Positions 16,136 to 24,423 of a DNA stretch of 64,000 bases are shown here, piece after piece. The notes beneath the pieces are model-generated. The model did not search any database. It saw only the letters and a list, made by a program, of their open reading frames with translations, and was not told the origin of the DNA. The position numbers and the translations under genes were made by a program. Every line of letters starts with the position of its first letter. Position 1 is the stretch's first letter. The DNA comes from Streptomyces albiflavescens (GTDB taxonomy: Bacteria > Actinomycetota > Actinomycetes > Streptomycetales > Streptomycetaceae). The DNA is taken from positions 140,641 to 204,640 of the forward strand of contig NZ_BMMM01000015.1 in assembly GCF_014645835.1 (NCBI RefSeq), read 5' to 3'.

Positions 16136-17539
16136 TTACGGACGCGTCATCCGCAGGACATCCAGCGCCTCGTCGAGCTGCTCCCGTGTGAGGTCACCGC
16201 GCTCCACGTACCCGGACTCCAGGACGACCTGGCGAATCGTCTTCCGCTCCGCGAGCGCCTTCTTGGCCACCTTGGCGGCCTCCTCGTACCCGATGTACTT
16301 GTTGAGCGGCGTGACCACGGACGGTGACGACTCGGCGTACTCGCGGGACCTCTCGCGGTGCGCGACGATCCCGTCGACGGTGCGGTCGGCGAGCAGCCGC
16401 GAGACGTTGGCGAGCAGCCGGATCGACTCCAGCACGTTCTTGGCGATGACAGGCAGCATCACGTTCAGCTCGAAGTTGCCCGCGGCTCCGGCGACGGCGA
16501 CCGTCGCGTCGTTCCCCATCACCTGGGCGGCGACCATCAGTACGGCCTCGGGGATGACGGGATTGACCTTGCCGGGCATGATCGAGGACCCCGGCTGGAG
16601 GTCGGGCAGGCTGATCTCCGCCAGTCCGGTCCGCGGACCCGACGACATCCACCGGAGGTCGTTGGCGATCTTGGTCAGCCCGACGGCGATCGTCCGCAGC
16701 TGCCCGCTGGTCTCGACGATTCCGTCGCGCGCCCCCTGCGCCTCGAAGTGGTCGCGCGCTTCGGTGAGCGGCAGCCCCGTGTCCCGGGCCACCTCCGCGA
16801 TGACGGCGGCGGAGAACCCGGGCGGGGTGTTGATCCCGGTGCCCACGGCCGTCCCCCCGAGCGGCAGTTCGGCCAGCCGCGGCAGCGAGGCCCGCAGCCG
16901 CTCGATCCCGTACCGCACCTGGGCCGCGTACCCCCCGAACTCCTGCCCCATCGTCACCGGCGTCGCGTCCATCAGGTGCGTACGCCCGGACTTCACGACG
17001 TCGGCGAACTCCTCGGACTTGCGCGCGAGCGAGGCGGCGAGGTGCTCCAGCGCGGGAATGAGATCGCGGGTGACGGCGGCGGTGGCGGCGATGTGGATCG
17101 AGGAGGGAAAGACGTCGTTCGACGACTGCGACGCGTTCACATGGTCATTGGGGTGTACGTCCCTGCCGAGCCGCTCGGTCGCGAGCGTGGCGATGACCTC
17201 GTTGGTGTTCATGTTGGAGGACGTGCCGGAGCCCGTCTGGAAGACGTCGACGGGGAAGTGCGCGTCCCAGCGCCCCTCGGCGACCTCACCGGCCGCCTCC
17301 TGGACCGCCTCCGCGACGTCCTTGCCGATCACGCCCAGCTCGCCGTTGACCTTCGCGGCGGCCGCCTTGATCCGGGCGAGGGCCTCGATGTGGGCGCGCT
17401 CCAGCTGCTGCCCGGAGATCGGGAAGTTCTCCACGGCCCGCTGTGTCTGGGCCCGCCACTTCGCGTCGGCGGGGACACGGACCTCACCCATGGAGTCGTG
17501 CTCGATCCGGTACGGGGCTGCTGCCTGTTCATCGGCCAT
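16136..17539 (-). CDS. fumC: Fumarate hydratase, class II
   Basis: Oxygen-stable, iron-free fumarase (467 aa) interconverting fumarate and malate in the TCA cycle. The superfamily signature GSSIMPGKVNP is near residues 316-326, preceded by the GTAVGTGINTPPGF and SGRTHLMDATPVTMGQE blocks (the His is a substrate-site residue). Length and motifs are fully normal. A second, unrelated class I fumarase is encoded 1.8 kb upstream on the same strand, with two genes between them. As I recall, S. coelicolor has the same pairing. Confidence 0.96.
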   Translation of the reverse strand: MADEQAAAPYRIEHDSMGEVRVPADAKWRAQTQRAVENFPISGQQLERAHIEALARIKAAAAKVNGELGVIGKDVAEAVQEAAGEVAEGRWDAHFPVDVFQTGSGTSSNMNTNEVIATLATERLGRDVHPNDHVNASQSSNDVFPSSIHIAATAAVTRDLIPALEHLAASLARKSEEFADVVKSGRTHLMDATPVTMGQEFGGYAAQVRYGIERLRASLPRLAELPLGGTAVGTGINTPPGFSAAVIAEVARDTGLPLTEARDHFEAQGARDGIVETSGQLRTIAVGLTKIANDLRWMSSGPRTGLAEISLPDLQPGSSIMPGKVNPVIPEAVLMVAAQVMGNDATVAVAGAAGNFELNVMLPVIAKNVLESIRLLANVSRLLADRTVDGIVAHRERSREYAESSPSVVTPLNKYIGYEEAAKVAKKALAERKTIRQVVLESGYVERGDLTREQLDEALDVLRMTRP

Positions 17540-17646
17540 TGCCGATCACCTCCAGTGAGGACAGCATCGCGGACCTGTCCCGTGTTCCCGCGGCAGGAGG
17601 ACAGGAACGGAGTGTCCTGCGTCACGCTGTGTCCTCTCGCCGGGAG

Positions 17647-18453
17647 TCAGCGGCGCGGAACGCCGAACAGGCCGGTGCACGCGGTCTTTCCGCCCACCGT
17701 GGCGCACGCCTGCGCCCCGCGCGGGTTCGAGGCGGCCAGCATCGGGCTGGTGTATCCGTCCGAGTCGTCGCCCTGGTACGTGGCGGACAGCTCGTCCTGG
17801 CCCGACCTGATCGAGATCTCCCGCGCACCGCCGGCCCGGGTGCGCACCTCGGACCAGACCGTTTCGCAGGACGGGGAGAAACGCAGCAGCACGACCTGGG
17901 CGGCCTTGACGACGCTGCTCTCCGTCCGCGCGTCGCGACTGCAGGTCTCGGAGGTCGGAAACTCCCCTTGACAGCCGCTGCCGCGACAGGAGGCCGCCCG
18001 GGGCGCCGCCGCCTCGTCGAAGTCCAGGACGTCCGCCGCGCCCGCGGTGACCGCCACCGTGGCGGCCACCGCCGCGAGGGCGACGAAGGCGCGATTCCCC
18101 CGGCGGGGACGCCGGGCGTCCCCCGGCGCGGGAGCCGCCGGGCCCGGCTGCGGCTGCGGCGCGCTCGCCGCTCTGGACTGGGCCCGGGCCGCGGCGTCCC
18201 AGAGGGCGAGGAGCGGACCGGGGTCGGCGTCCGCGAGCCGGCCGAGCGCGTCGACCGCTGCGCGCGGCGGGAACTGGTCTCCGTTCAGATAGCGGTGCCA
18301 GGTCGACTTGCTGAACGGGGTGGCGGTGGCCAGCGCGGCCAGACTCAGCCCCGTCCGCTGCTTGAGGGCGCGCAGCCGCTCCACCAGGAGTTGCTCCGCG
18401 TCGTCCGACGAGTCGGGCAGCGGCTGCCTCTTGACCATCACGTGGCTCTCCAT
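17647..18453 (-). CDS. XRE-type HTH membrane protein with DUF2690 domain
   Basis: A 268-aa protein with an N-terminal helix-turn-helix (LRALKQRTGLSLAALATATP, about residues 28-47, then FSKSTWHRYLNGDQFPP), an Ala/Pro linker, one membrane helix near 134-156 (FVALAAVAATVAVTAGAADVL) and an extracytoplasmic C-terminal part with four Cys (SCRGSGCQGE, ETCSRDA, ACATVGGKTAC). This layout matches DUF2690 regulators of Streptomyces. ATG 18453 follows GAGGGAGCG. A transmembrane DNA-binding sensor is the inferred role; target and signal are unknown. Confidence 0.82.
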   Translation of the reverse strand: MESHVMVKRQPLPDSSDDAEQLLVERLRALKQRTGLSLAALATATPFSKSTWHRYLNGDQFPPRAAVDALGRLADADPGPLLALWDAAARAQSRAASAPQPQPGPAAPAPGDARRPRRGNRAFVALAAVAATVAVTAGAADVLDFDEAAAPRAASCRGSGCQGEFPTSETCSRDARTESSVVKAAQVVLLRFSPSCETVWSEVRTRAGGAREISIRSGQDELSATYQGDDSDGYTSPMLAASNPRGAQACATVGGKTACTGLFGVPRR

Positions 18454-18599
18454 CTCGCTCCCTCGCAGTGCCGGGGGTGAACGCCCTGATGCGTTCCCGT
18501 GCCAGGCGCCGGGCCACACCACGATCACCGGAATATGAAGGGGAGTTGACCTGCTGTTCTGCCACCGAGAGGCGGTGTGATCGGCTGATTGGCCGGTAG

Positions 18600-18638
18600 T
18601 ACCTCCTGACGGGGTGACGGACACCCCGTCAGGAGGTA
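18600..18638. terminator. 17-bp perfect hairpin downstream of the SH3 gene
   Basis: 18600-18616 (TACCTCCTGACGGGGTG) is exactly complementary to 18622-18638 with a 5-nt loop. It lies 34 bp past the stop of the SH3 gene on the minus strand. It lacks a T tract but is one of the strongest stems in the window, so a terminator is the likely role. Confidence 0.75.
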
Positions 18639-18671
18639 TCGGATGTCAGGGGCCGAGCGGAGCGGCGCCTT

Positions 18672-19193
18672 TCAGCACCAGCGGACGGCGCTGTGGTTGT
18701 TCACGTAGCGCGCGGAGACGTAGCCCTTGTGGTGGGCGAGCTTGTACCAGCGCCGGTTGCCCAGCACGTTGGAGCCGCGCATCTTGCAGGTGATGGCCAC
18801 GACGTGGCCGATGCGGCGCGAGCCGATGACCCGGTAGCCGGTTCCCGGTCCTGACCGGACGTTCAGCCGCAGGTGGTGGGTGGCCACGCGGCCCCAGGTG
18901 TGGGCCGCGACGTGGCGCCGGGCGTGCGTCGTGACGTAGTGCCGTACGTGGGTCCTCACGTGGCGTCGGGCGCGGTGCTTCGGCGCCTTCCGCTGGGCGT
19001 GCCGGGCGCCGGGCAGGCCAGGGAGCGAGGACTGCGGGGCCATCGGGTACCAGCTCGGCGTCGAGATCTGCGTGGGCGTGACCCAGCCGGGAGTCTGCGC
19101 TGCCGGGGCGGCGGAGGCGACGGCCGTCACCGGAAAGATGGCGACGGCCGCGATCGCGGCCACCAGGCCGTTGCGCACAGTGCGTCGAATCAT
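18672..19193 (-). CDS. Secreted SH3-domain protein
   Basis: A 173-aa exported protein. The signal peptide covers about residues 1-29 (MIRRTVRNGL, hydrophobic AAIAAVAIFPVTAVASA). A very basic His/Arg-rich linker follows (about 60-110: HRARRHVRTHVRHYVTTHAR). The C-terminal bacterial SH3 domain (about 113-173) has LNVRSGPGTGYRVIGSR and GYVSARYV, the standard motif. These domains bind peptidoglycan cross-bridges, so a cell-wall-attached role is likely; no catalytic domain is present. ATG 19193 follows GGAGGGAAA. The dense His/Arg linker is unusual and could bind metal or nucleic acid (inference). Confidence 0.85.
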   Translation of the reverse strand: MIRRTVRNGLVAAIAAVAIFPVTAVASAAPAAQTPGWVTPTQISTPSWYPMAPQSSLPGLPGARHAQRKAPKHRARRHVRTHVRHYVTTHARRHVAAHTWGRVATHHLRLNVRSGPGTGYRVIGSRRIGHVVAITCKMRGSNVLGNRRWYKLAHHKGYVSARYVNNHSAVRWC

Positions 19194-19218
19194 GGGATTT
19201 CCCTCCGAGTTGACCTGC

Positions 19219-19237
19219 GGATCACAGGCTGTGATCC
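19219..19237. promoter_or_regulatory. Perfect 9+1+9 palindrome upstream of the SH3 gene
   Basis: GGATCACAG-G-CTGTGATCC lies 26 bp upstream of the start on the minus strand. Size and symmetry suit a dimeric regulator's operator; the regulator is unknown. Confidence 0.45.
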
Positions 19238-19273
19238 AGTCAGCACGGAGCTTTTCCGGCAAAGTTCGCAAGG

Positions 19274-19313
19274 ATGCTGTCCCACCCGTTCCTGGGACGA
19301 AGTGGGACAGCAT
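19274..19313 (-). terminator. Hairpin downstream of the class I fumarase
   Basis: ATGCTGTCCCAC (19274-19285) pairs perfectly with 19302-19313 across a 16-nt loop, 37 bp past the fumarase stop. There is no T tract. It could double as an operator for the SH3 gene. Confidence 0.6.
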
Positions 19314-19349
19314 TCAGGCGGTGCAACGCCGCTGTGGCGTCCCGGGACG

Positions 19350-21017
19350 CTACGCCAGCCCGGGACCCCGCACCGGAATGTGGGTGAACGTCGGCTCGGG
19401 GGCGGGGTTCTGGAAGAAGTCGTTGCCCTTGTCGTCGACCACGATGAACGCCGGGAAGTCCTCGACCTCGATCTTCCAGACGGCCTCCATGCCGAGTTCC
19501 TCGTACTCGACGACCTCGACCTTCTTGATGCAGTCCTGCGCGAGCCGGGCGGCGGGCCCGCCGATGGAGCCCAGGTAGAAGCCGCCGTGCGCGTCGCAGG
19601 CGTCCGTGACCTGCTTGCTGCGGTTGCCCTTCGCGAGCATCACCTTGGAGCCGCCCGCGGCCTGGAACTGCTCGACGTAGGAGTCCATGCGGCCGGCGGT
19701 CGTCGGGCCGAAGGACCCGGACGCGTACCCCTCGGGCGTCTTGGCCGGGCCCGCGTAGTACACCGGGTGGTCCTTCAGGTACTGCGGCATCTCCTCGCCC
19801 GCGTCGAGCCGCTCCTTGATCTTGGCGTGCGCGATGTCGCGGGCCACGACGAGCGGGCCGGAGAGCGAGAGACGGGTCTTGACCGGGTACTTGGTCAGCT
19901 CGGCGAGGATGTCGTCCATCGGCTGGTTCAGGTCGATCCTGACGACGTCGCTCGACTCGTCGAGGTGCTCGTCCGTCGTCTCCGGCAGGAAGCGCGCAGG
20001 GTCCGTCTCCAGCTGCTCCAGGAAGACACCCTCGGCCGTGATCTTCGCGACGGCCTGGCGGTCGGCGGAGCAGGACACGGCGATGGCGACCGGGCAGGAC
20101 GCTCCGTGGCGCGGCAGGCGAACGACCCGCACGTCGTGGCAGAAGTACTTGCCGCCGAACTGTGCGCCGATCCCTATCTTCTGCGTGAGCTCGAAGACCT
20201 TCTCCTCCAGCTCCTTGTCCCGGAAGCCGTGCCCGAGCTCGGAGCCCTCGGCCGGAATCTCGTCCAGGTAGTGCGCGGAGGCGTACTTCGCGGTCTTCAG
20301 GGCGTACTCGGCGCTCGTGCCGCCGACGACGATCGCCAGGTGATACGGCGGGCAGGCGGCCGTACCGAGCGAACGGATCTTCTCCTCCAGGAACTTCATC
20401 ATGGAGGCCTCGTTCAGAACGGCCTTCGTCTCCTGGTACAGGAAGCTCTTGTTCGCGGACCCGCCGCCCTTGGCCATGAAGAGGAACTTGTAGGCGCCGC
20501 CGTCGGTCGCGTACAGCTCGATCTGCGCCGGCAGGTTCGAGCCCGTGTTCTTCTCCTCCCACATGGTGAGCGGGGCCATCTGCGAGTAGCGCAGGTTCAG
20601 GTTCTTGTACGCGTCGTAGATGCCGCGCGAGAGGGCCGCCTCGTCGCCACCCTCCGTGAGCACGTTCTGTCCGCGCTTGCCCATGACGATCGCCGTGCCG
20701 GTGTCCTGGCACATGGGCAGGACACCCGCGGCGGCGATGTTCGCGTTCTTCAGGAGGTCCAGCGCCACGAACTTGTCGTTGTTCGACGCCTCGGGGTCGT
20801 CGATGATCCGCCGGAGCTGGGCCAGATGGGAGGGCCGCAGGTAGTGCTGGATGTCGTGGATGGCCTCCGCGGCGAGCTTGCGCAGCGCCTCCGGCTCGAC
20901 CTTGAGGAACGTGCGCCCGTCGGCCTCGAAGGTGGAGACACCCTCGGAGGTCACCAGCCGGTACGGGGTGGTGTCCTCTCCCTGGGGGAGCAGATCGGTG
21001 TACGCGAACTCAGGCAT
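19350..21017 (-). CDS. fumA: Fumarate hydratase, class I (iron-sulfur)
   Basis: Oxygen-sensitive [4Fe-4S] fumarase (555 aa), unrelated in fold to FumC. The three cluster cysteines are at C103 (PMCQDTGTA), C222 (AACPPYHLA) and C316 (VSCSADR), matching C105/C224/C318 of E. coli FumA. N-terminal alpha and C-terminal beta regions are fused as in the single-chain form. ATG 21017 is preferred over ATG 21026 because GAGGA is too close to the latter. It is transcribed away from the DUF1707 gene with a shared 165-bp upstream region, and a hairpin follows. Confidence 0.95.
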   Translation of the reverse strand: MPEFAYTDLLPQGEDTTPYRLVTSEGVSTFEADGRTFLKVEPEALRKLAAEAIHDIQHYLRPSHLAQLRRIIDDPEASNNDKFVALDLLKNANIAAAGVLPMCQDTGTAIVMGKRGQNVLTEGGDEAALSRGIYDAYKNLNLRYSQMAPLTMWEEKNTGSNLPAQIELYATDGGAYKFLFMAKGGGSANKSFLYQETKAVLNEASMMKFLEEKIRSLGTAACPPYHLAIVVGGTSAEYALKTAKYASAHYLDEIPAEGSELGHGFRDKELEEKVFELTQKIGIGAQFGGKYFCHDVRVVRLPRHGASCPVAIAVSCSADRQAVAKITAEGVFLEQLETDPARFLPETTDEHLDESSDVVRIDLNQPMDDILAELTKYPVKTRLSLSGPLVVARDIAHAKIKERLDAGEEMPQYLKDHPVYYAGPAKTPEGYASGSFGPTTAGRMDSYVEQFQAAGGSKVMLAKGNRSKQVTDACDAHGGFYLGSIGGPAARLAQDCIKKVEVVEYEELGMEAVWKIEVEDFPAFIVVDDKGNDFFQNPAPEPTFTHIPVRGPGLA

Positions 21018-21182
21018 CTCGCCCATTCCTCACTCGACAGACAGCGGCGTGCCTCCATTGGCAGCGTCCACCAGCGTAGAACCTGGCACGGACGCCGAGT
21101 CTGTGAGGTAAGGCTCAGTTGCTTGTCCGATAGTTGCCCACACCCCTAGTCGCGATCTATCGCGTTTGGGTACGCTGCTGCC

Positions 21183-21935
21183 GTGGACCTTCAGAAGAGC
21201 CCCGCCCCGACCGCGCCCACATCGGCGAAGCCGACCGCATCCACGGTGGCGGAGCCGGCCGAGCTCCGTGCTTCCGACGCCGACCGTGACCGGATCGCCG
21301 ACATCCTGCGCGAGGCCCTCGCCGAGGGGCGCCTGACCGCGGAGGAGCACGCGGAGCGGGTGGAGGGGGTGCTGGCCACGAAGACGGTGGGCGAACTCGA
21401 CCACTTCGTACGAGACCTGCCCGCCGCTCACTCGGGCCGTGCGACCCCCGCGTACACCTCCGCGCCCAACCGCCCCAGCGCCGACGCGATGCCGGCGGAG
21501 GCCGACGAGAACGTGGTGGCGGTCTTCAGCGCCGCCGTCCGCAAGGGCCGCTGGCGCGCGGGCCGGCGTATCCACGCGTACTCGATCTTCGGCAGTGTCG
21601 AAATAGACCTGAGTGAGGCGATCTTCGAGTACCAGCAGGTCGTCATCAAGGCGATCTCGGTCTTCGGCAATGTGGAGATCCGCGTCCCGGAGAACGTCTC
21701 GCTGCGGGGCAGCGGCGGCGGGGTACTGGGCAACTTCGAAGTGGACACGCTGGATTCGGGCGACCCCCACGCGCCGGTCGTCTATGTCGACGGACTGGCC
21801 GTGCTGGGCAATGTCGAGGCAAGGCCCAAGCGGGGCAAGCTGATCGCGGACCTCCTCGACCGGGTGACGGGTCGTGTGACCGAACGCGTGGCCGACCGGG
21901 TGGACAGGAGTTTGCACAAGCACCTGGATCGTTGA
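21183..21935 (+). CDS. DUF1707 and LiaF-like C-terminal domain protein
   Basis: A 250-aa cytoplasmic or membrane-associated protein starting at GTG 21183. Residues about 29-81 form the DUF1707 domain (ELRASDADRDRIADILREAL then GRLTAEEHAERV). From about 100 on, the sequence follows the DUF2154/LiaF-like beta-helix pattern with repeated FG.VEI motifs (IFGSVEIDL, VFGNVEIRV, VLGNFEVDT, VLGNVEARP). LiaF-type domains sense envelope stress in Firmicutes; in actinobacteria the role is not established. There is no signal peptide or clear membrane helix. It diverges from the class I fumarase gene. Confidence 0.85.
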   Translation: MDLQKSPAPTAPTSAKPTASTVAEPAELRASDADRDRIADILREALAEGRLTAEEHAERVEGVLATKTVGELDHFVRDLPAAHSGRATPAYTSAPNRPSADAMPAEADENVVAVFSAAVRKGRWRAGRRIHAYSIFGSVEIDLSEAIFEYQQVVIKAISVFGNVEIRVPENVSLRGSGGGVLGNFEVDTLDSGDPHAPVVYVDGLAVLGNVEARPKRGKLIADLLDRVTGRVTERVADRVDRSLHKHLDR

Positions 21936-22134
21936 CGCTTGTGAATTCGGCGGCTCCGGCAGCGAATTGGTCCAGTTGTGCGGGCCGTGCCGCGTACGAG
22001 AATTCCTGGGCTTCGGAACTCAGTGCATAGGCGCGCGCACAGCGGGTAGGCCTTGCTGCATCGTCTCTTGGAGGGCGCTGTGGACCTTTCCGTGGCGCCC
22101 GGCACGCTCGCGAAGCCGTCGTCAGGAGTAGACC

Positions 22135-22506
22135 GTGCTGCAACCGCCGCATCAGTCCCTGCAGTTAGCTGCCGTTCCGGCCCAGCGGGCGCCAGTGCGG
22201 GACAGGGACCAGGAAGCCCCATGGCACACGGAGGCCGTGTGCCGACGAGACGAAGCCGGCCTGTTCTTCGCCCCCTCCAAGGAACCCACTGCCGCCCGGT
22301 TGTCCCGTGAGGAGGCGGCGAAGCGCGTCTGTGCCCGCTGCCCGGTGATGGTTGAGTGTCGCGAACACGCGCTGCTGCAACCCGAGCCGTACGGAGTCTG
22401 GGGCGGCCTCACCGCCGCCGAGCGCCGCGTGGTGCTCGCCCGACGACGCCGCCGCGAACTGGAACTCAAGAAGGCCGCGCGGGGGACGATAGCGGCGGCC
22501 GGCTGA
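22135..22506 (+). CDS. WhiB-family iron-sulfur regulator
   Basis: A 123-aa WhiB-like protein. The four cluster cysteines are C36, C66, C69 and C75 (AVC; VCARCPVMVEC), followed by the GVWGGLT turn at 87-93 and the basic helix RRVVLARRRRRELELKK that contacts DNA. GTG 22135 is preceded by CAGGAG. WhiB proteins carry a [4Fe-4S] cluster and act on promoters with the principal sigma factor. Position between DUF1707 and glpX corresponds in memory to wblI of S. coelicolor, but the paralogue was not verified, so no symbol is given. A terminator follows. Confidence 0.93.
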   Translation: MLQPPHQSLQLAAVPAQRAPVRDRDQEAPWHTEAVCRRDEAGLFFAPSKEPTAARLSREEAAKRVCARCPVMVECREHALLQPEPYGVWGGLTAAERRVVLARRRRRELELKKAARGTIAAAG

Positions 22507-22520
22507 CCGGTACTACGGGA

Positions 22521-22555
22521 AAAGGGGCGACCCTCCGCTCAGGGGGCGCCCCTTT
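22521..22555 (+). terminator. Terminator after the WhiB gene
   Basis: AAAGGGGCG (22521-22529) pairs with 22547-22555, which ends in TTT and is followed by more pyrimidines. It starts 14 bp past the stop. Confidence 0.8.
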
Positions 22556-22564
22556 CTCGCTGCT

Positions 22565-22640
22565 GTTTTCGCGCCCCCGGGGCGCGCCCGGCAACGGCGC
22601 GGGGAACCGCGCGACCAGCCACAGGCAACCCGCACGTGCC
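22565..22640. repeat. Dispersed GC-rich intergenic repeat
   Basis: Contains ggcgcggggaaccgcgcgac (22596-22615), a variant of the motif in the palindrome at 3731-3846. It fills the gap between the WhiB terminator and the glpX stop. Confidence 0.5.
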
Positions 22641-22675
22641 CGTGACCCGCGGTTCCCCGGCGAACCCGGCAGGAG

Positions 22676-23710
22676 CTACTTCGCTCGGTCGAAGTCGATC
22701 GCGCTGTAGGCGCGCAGCTTGCTGAGCCGGTGCTCCGAGGTGATCTGCCGGACCGTGCCCGACTTGGAGCGCATGACGATCGACTCGGTCGTCGCGGTCT
22801 CGGCGCGGTACCGGACCCCGCGCAGCAGCTCGCCGTCGGTGATGCCGGTGGCGACGAAGAAGACGTTCTCGCCGGAGACCAGGTCGTTCGTGGTCAGCAC
22901 GCGGTCCAGGTCGTGACCGGCGTCGATCGCACGCTGCCGCTCCTCGTCGTCCTTGGGCCACAGCTTGCCCTGGATGGTGCCGCCGAGGCACTTGACGGCG
23001 CAGGCCGAGATGATGCCCTCGGGGGTGCCGCCGATGCCGAGCAGCAGGTCGATGCCGGTGCCCTCGCGCAGGGCCAGGATCGAGCCGGCGACATCGCCGT
23101 CGGTGATCAGCTTGATGCGCGCGCCGGTCTCCCGGATCTCCTTGATGATCCCGTCGTGACGCGGCCGGTCGAGGATGACGACCGTGACGTCCTCGGGCGT
23201 GGAGCGCTTGGCCTTGGCGACGCGCCGGATGTTCACCGAGACGGGCGCGTTGATGTCGACGAAGTCGGCGGCCTCCGGGCCGGTGACCAGCTTGTCCATG
23301 TAGAAGACCGCGGACGGGTCGAACATGGTGCCGCGGTCGGCGGCGGCCAGCACGGCGATCGCGTTCGACATGCCCTTGGCGGTGAGCGTGGTGCCGTCGA
23401 TCGGGTCGACGGCGATGTCGCACTCCGGACCGGTCCCGTCGCCGACGCCTTCGCCGTTGAAGAGCATCGGGGCCTCGTCCTTCTCACCCTCACCGATGAC
23501 GACGACGCCGTTCATCGAGACGGTGGAGACGAGGGTCCGCATGGCACGGACGGCGGCGCCGTCGGCGCCGTTCTTGTCGCCGCGGCCGACCCAGCGGCCC
23601 GCGGCCATGGCGGCGGCCTCGGTGACGCGGACCAGTTCCAGGGCGAGATTTCGGTCGGGGGCCTCGGATGGGACCTCGAGTTCGGACGGCAGCTGATGAT
23701 TCTCGGTCAT
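22676..23710 (-). CDS. glpX: Fructose-1,6-bisphosphatase, class II
   Basis: Gluconeogenic phosphatase of the GlpX type (344 aa) converting fructose-1,6-bisphosphate to fructose-6-phosphate in the cytoplasm. Motifs are GEGEKDEAPML (73-83), the lithium-sensitive-phosphatase-type DPIDGTTL (102-109) and GIGGTPEGIISACAVKCLGG. Length is normal and ATG 23710 follows AAAGG. Actinobacteria lack class I FBPase and depend on this enzyme. It is convergent with the WhiB gene and divergent from the DUF4245 gene. Confidence 0.96.
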   Translation of the reverse strand: MTENHQLPSELEVPSEAPDRNLALELVRVTEAAAMAAGRWVGRGDKNGADGAAVRAMRTLVSTVSMNGVVVIGEGEKDEAPMLFNGEGVGDGTGPECDIAVDPIDGTTLTAKGMSNAIAVLAAADRGTMFDPSAVFYMDKLVTGPEAADFVDINAPVSVNIRRVAKAKRSTPEDVTVVILDRPRHDGIIKEIRETGARIKLITDGDVAGSILALREGTGIDLLLGIGGTPEGIISACAVKCLGGTIQGKLWPKDDEERQRAIDAGHDLDRVLTTNDLVSGENVFFVATGITDGELLRGVRYRAETATTESIVMRSKSGTVRQITSEHRLSKLRAYSAIDFDRAK

Positions 23711-23835
23711 CGAGACGCACCTTTCTGATACGACGACGGCCGGATGAGGGTGTGCCCCGACTCTATCGTCAGGTCGACAAAATGAGCAGGGGGCCCCACG
23801 GATGAGCAGGCCAGGGCACCTGCGACGATAGGTAC

Positions 23836-24354
23836 GTGGCAGGTATGAAAGGCAAGCAGTCGGTCCGGGACATGATTCTCTCCCTGGGCCTCATCGGGCT
23901 CATGGCGGGCGTCATCTACATCTTCATCCCGCACGACGACTCCGAGCCTCCTCTCAAGCGTGTCGACTACCGTGTCGAGCTGCTCACGGCGCGCCGCGCG
24001 GCGAGCTATCCCGTGGCGGCGCCCGAGGGGCTGCCCGCGGCGTGGAAGGCGACGTCCGTGCGGTATGACGGTTCGGAGTTCGACGCCTGGCACCTGGGTT
24101 TCCACGACCCCGACGGCCAGTACGTGGCGATCGAGCAGTCCACTCAGAAGCCGGCCGTGTTCATCGACACGGCCAGCCAGGGCGCCGAGGAGACGAAGAC
24201 CACCCAGCGGATCGGCGACCAGACGTGGCAGCGGTACACGGGGGGTCGCTACGACGCCCTGGTGCTCAAGGCCAAGGGCTCCACGACGGTCGTGACCGGC
24301 ACCGCGTCCTTCGCCCAGCTGACGAAGATGGCGCAGGCGCTGAAGACATCCTGA
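23836..24354 (+). CDS. DUF4245 membrane-anchored protein
   Basis: A 172-aa protein with one N-terminal membrane helix (residues about 13-32, ILSLGLIGLMAGVIYIFI) and an exported mixed alpha/beta domain (PAAWKATSVRYDG, DAWHLGFHDPDGQYVAIEQS, RIGDQTWQRYTG). This is the DUF4245 pattern found next to glpX in many actinobacteria. GTG 23836 is used; ATG 23845 is an alternative with no better ribosome site. Function unknown. A 14-bp terminator stem follows. Confidence 0.88.
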   Translation: MAGMKGKQSVRDMILSLGLIGLMAGVIYIFIPHDDSEPPLKRVDYRVELLTARRAASYPVAAPEGLPAAWKATSVRYDGSEFDAWHLGFHDPDGQYVAIEQSTQKPAVFIDTASQGAEETKTTQRIGDQTWQRYTGGRYDALVLKAKGSTTVVTGTASFAQLTKMAQALKTS

Positions 24355-24369
24355 GCCGCACGGACATGC

Positions 24370-24407
24370 GAGAAGGGCCCCCGACGCCATTGGCGGGGGC
24401 CCTTCTC
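24370..24407. terminator. Bidirectional terminator with 14-bp perfect stem
   Basis: GAGAAGGGCCCCCG (24370-24383) pairs exactly with 24394-24407 across a 10-nt loop. It lies between convergent DUF4245 and nitroreductase genes and serves both. Confidence 0.9.
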
Positions 24408-24423
24408 GTGTGTGCGGAGGAGA

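Noticed and set aside
18454..19349. Riboswitch upstream of the SH3 gene (c-di-AMP type)
   Set aside because: The upstream region is short (under 160 bp) and shows simple palindromes, not the conserved ydaO-type core.
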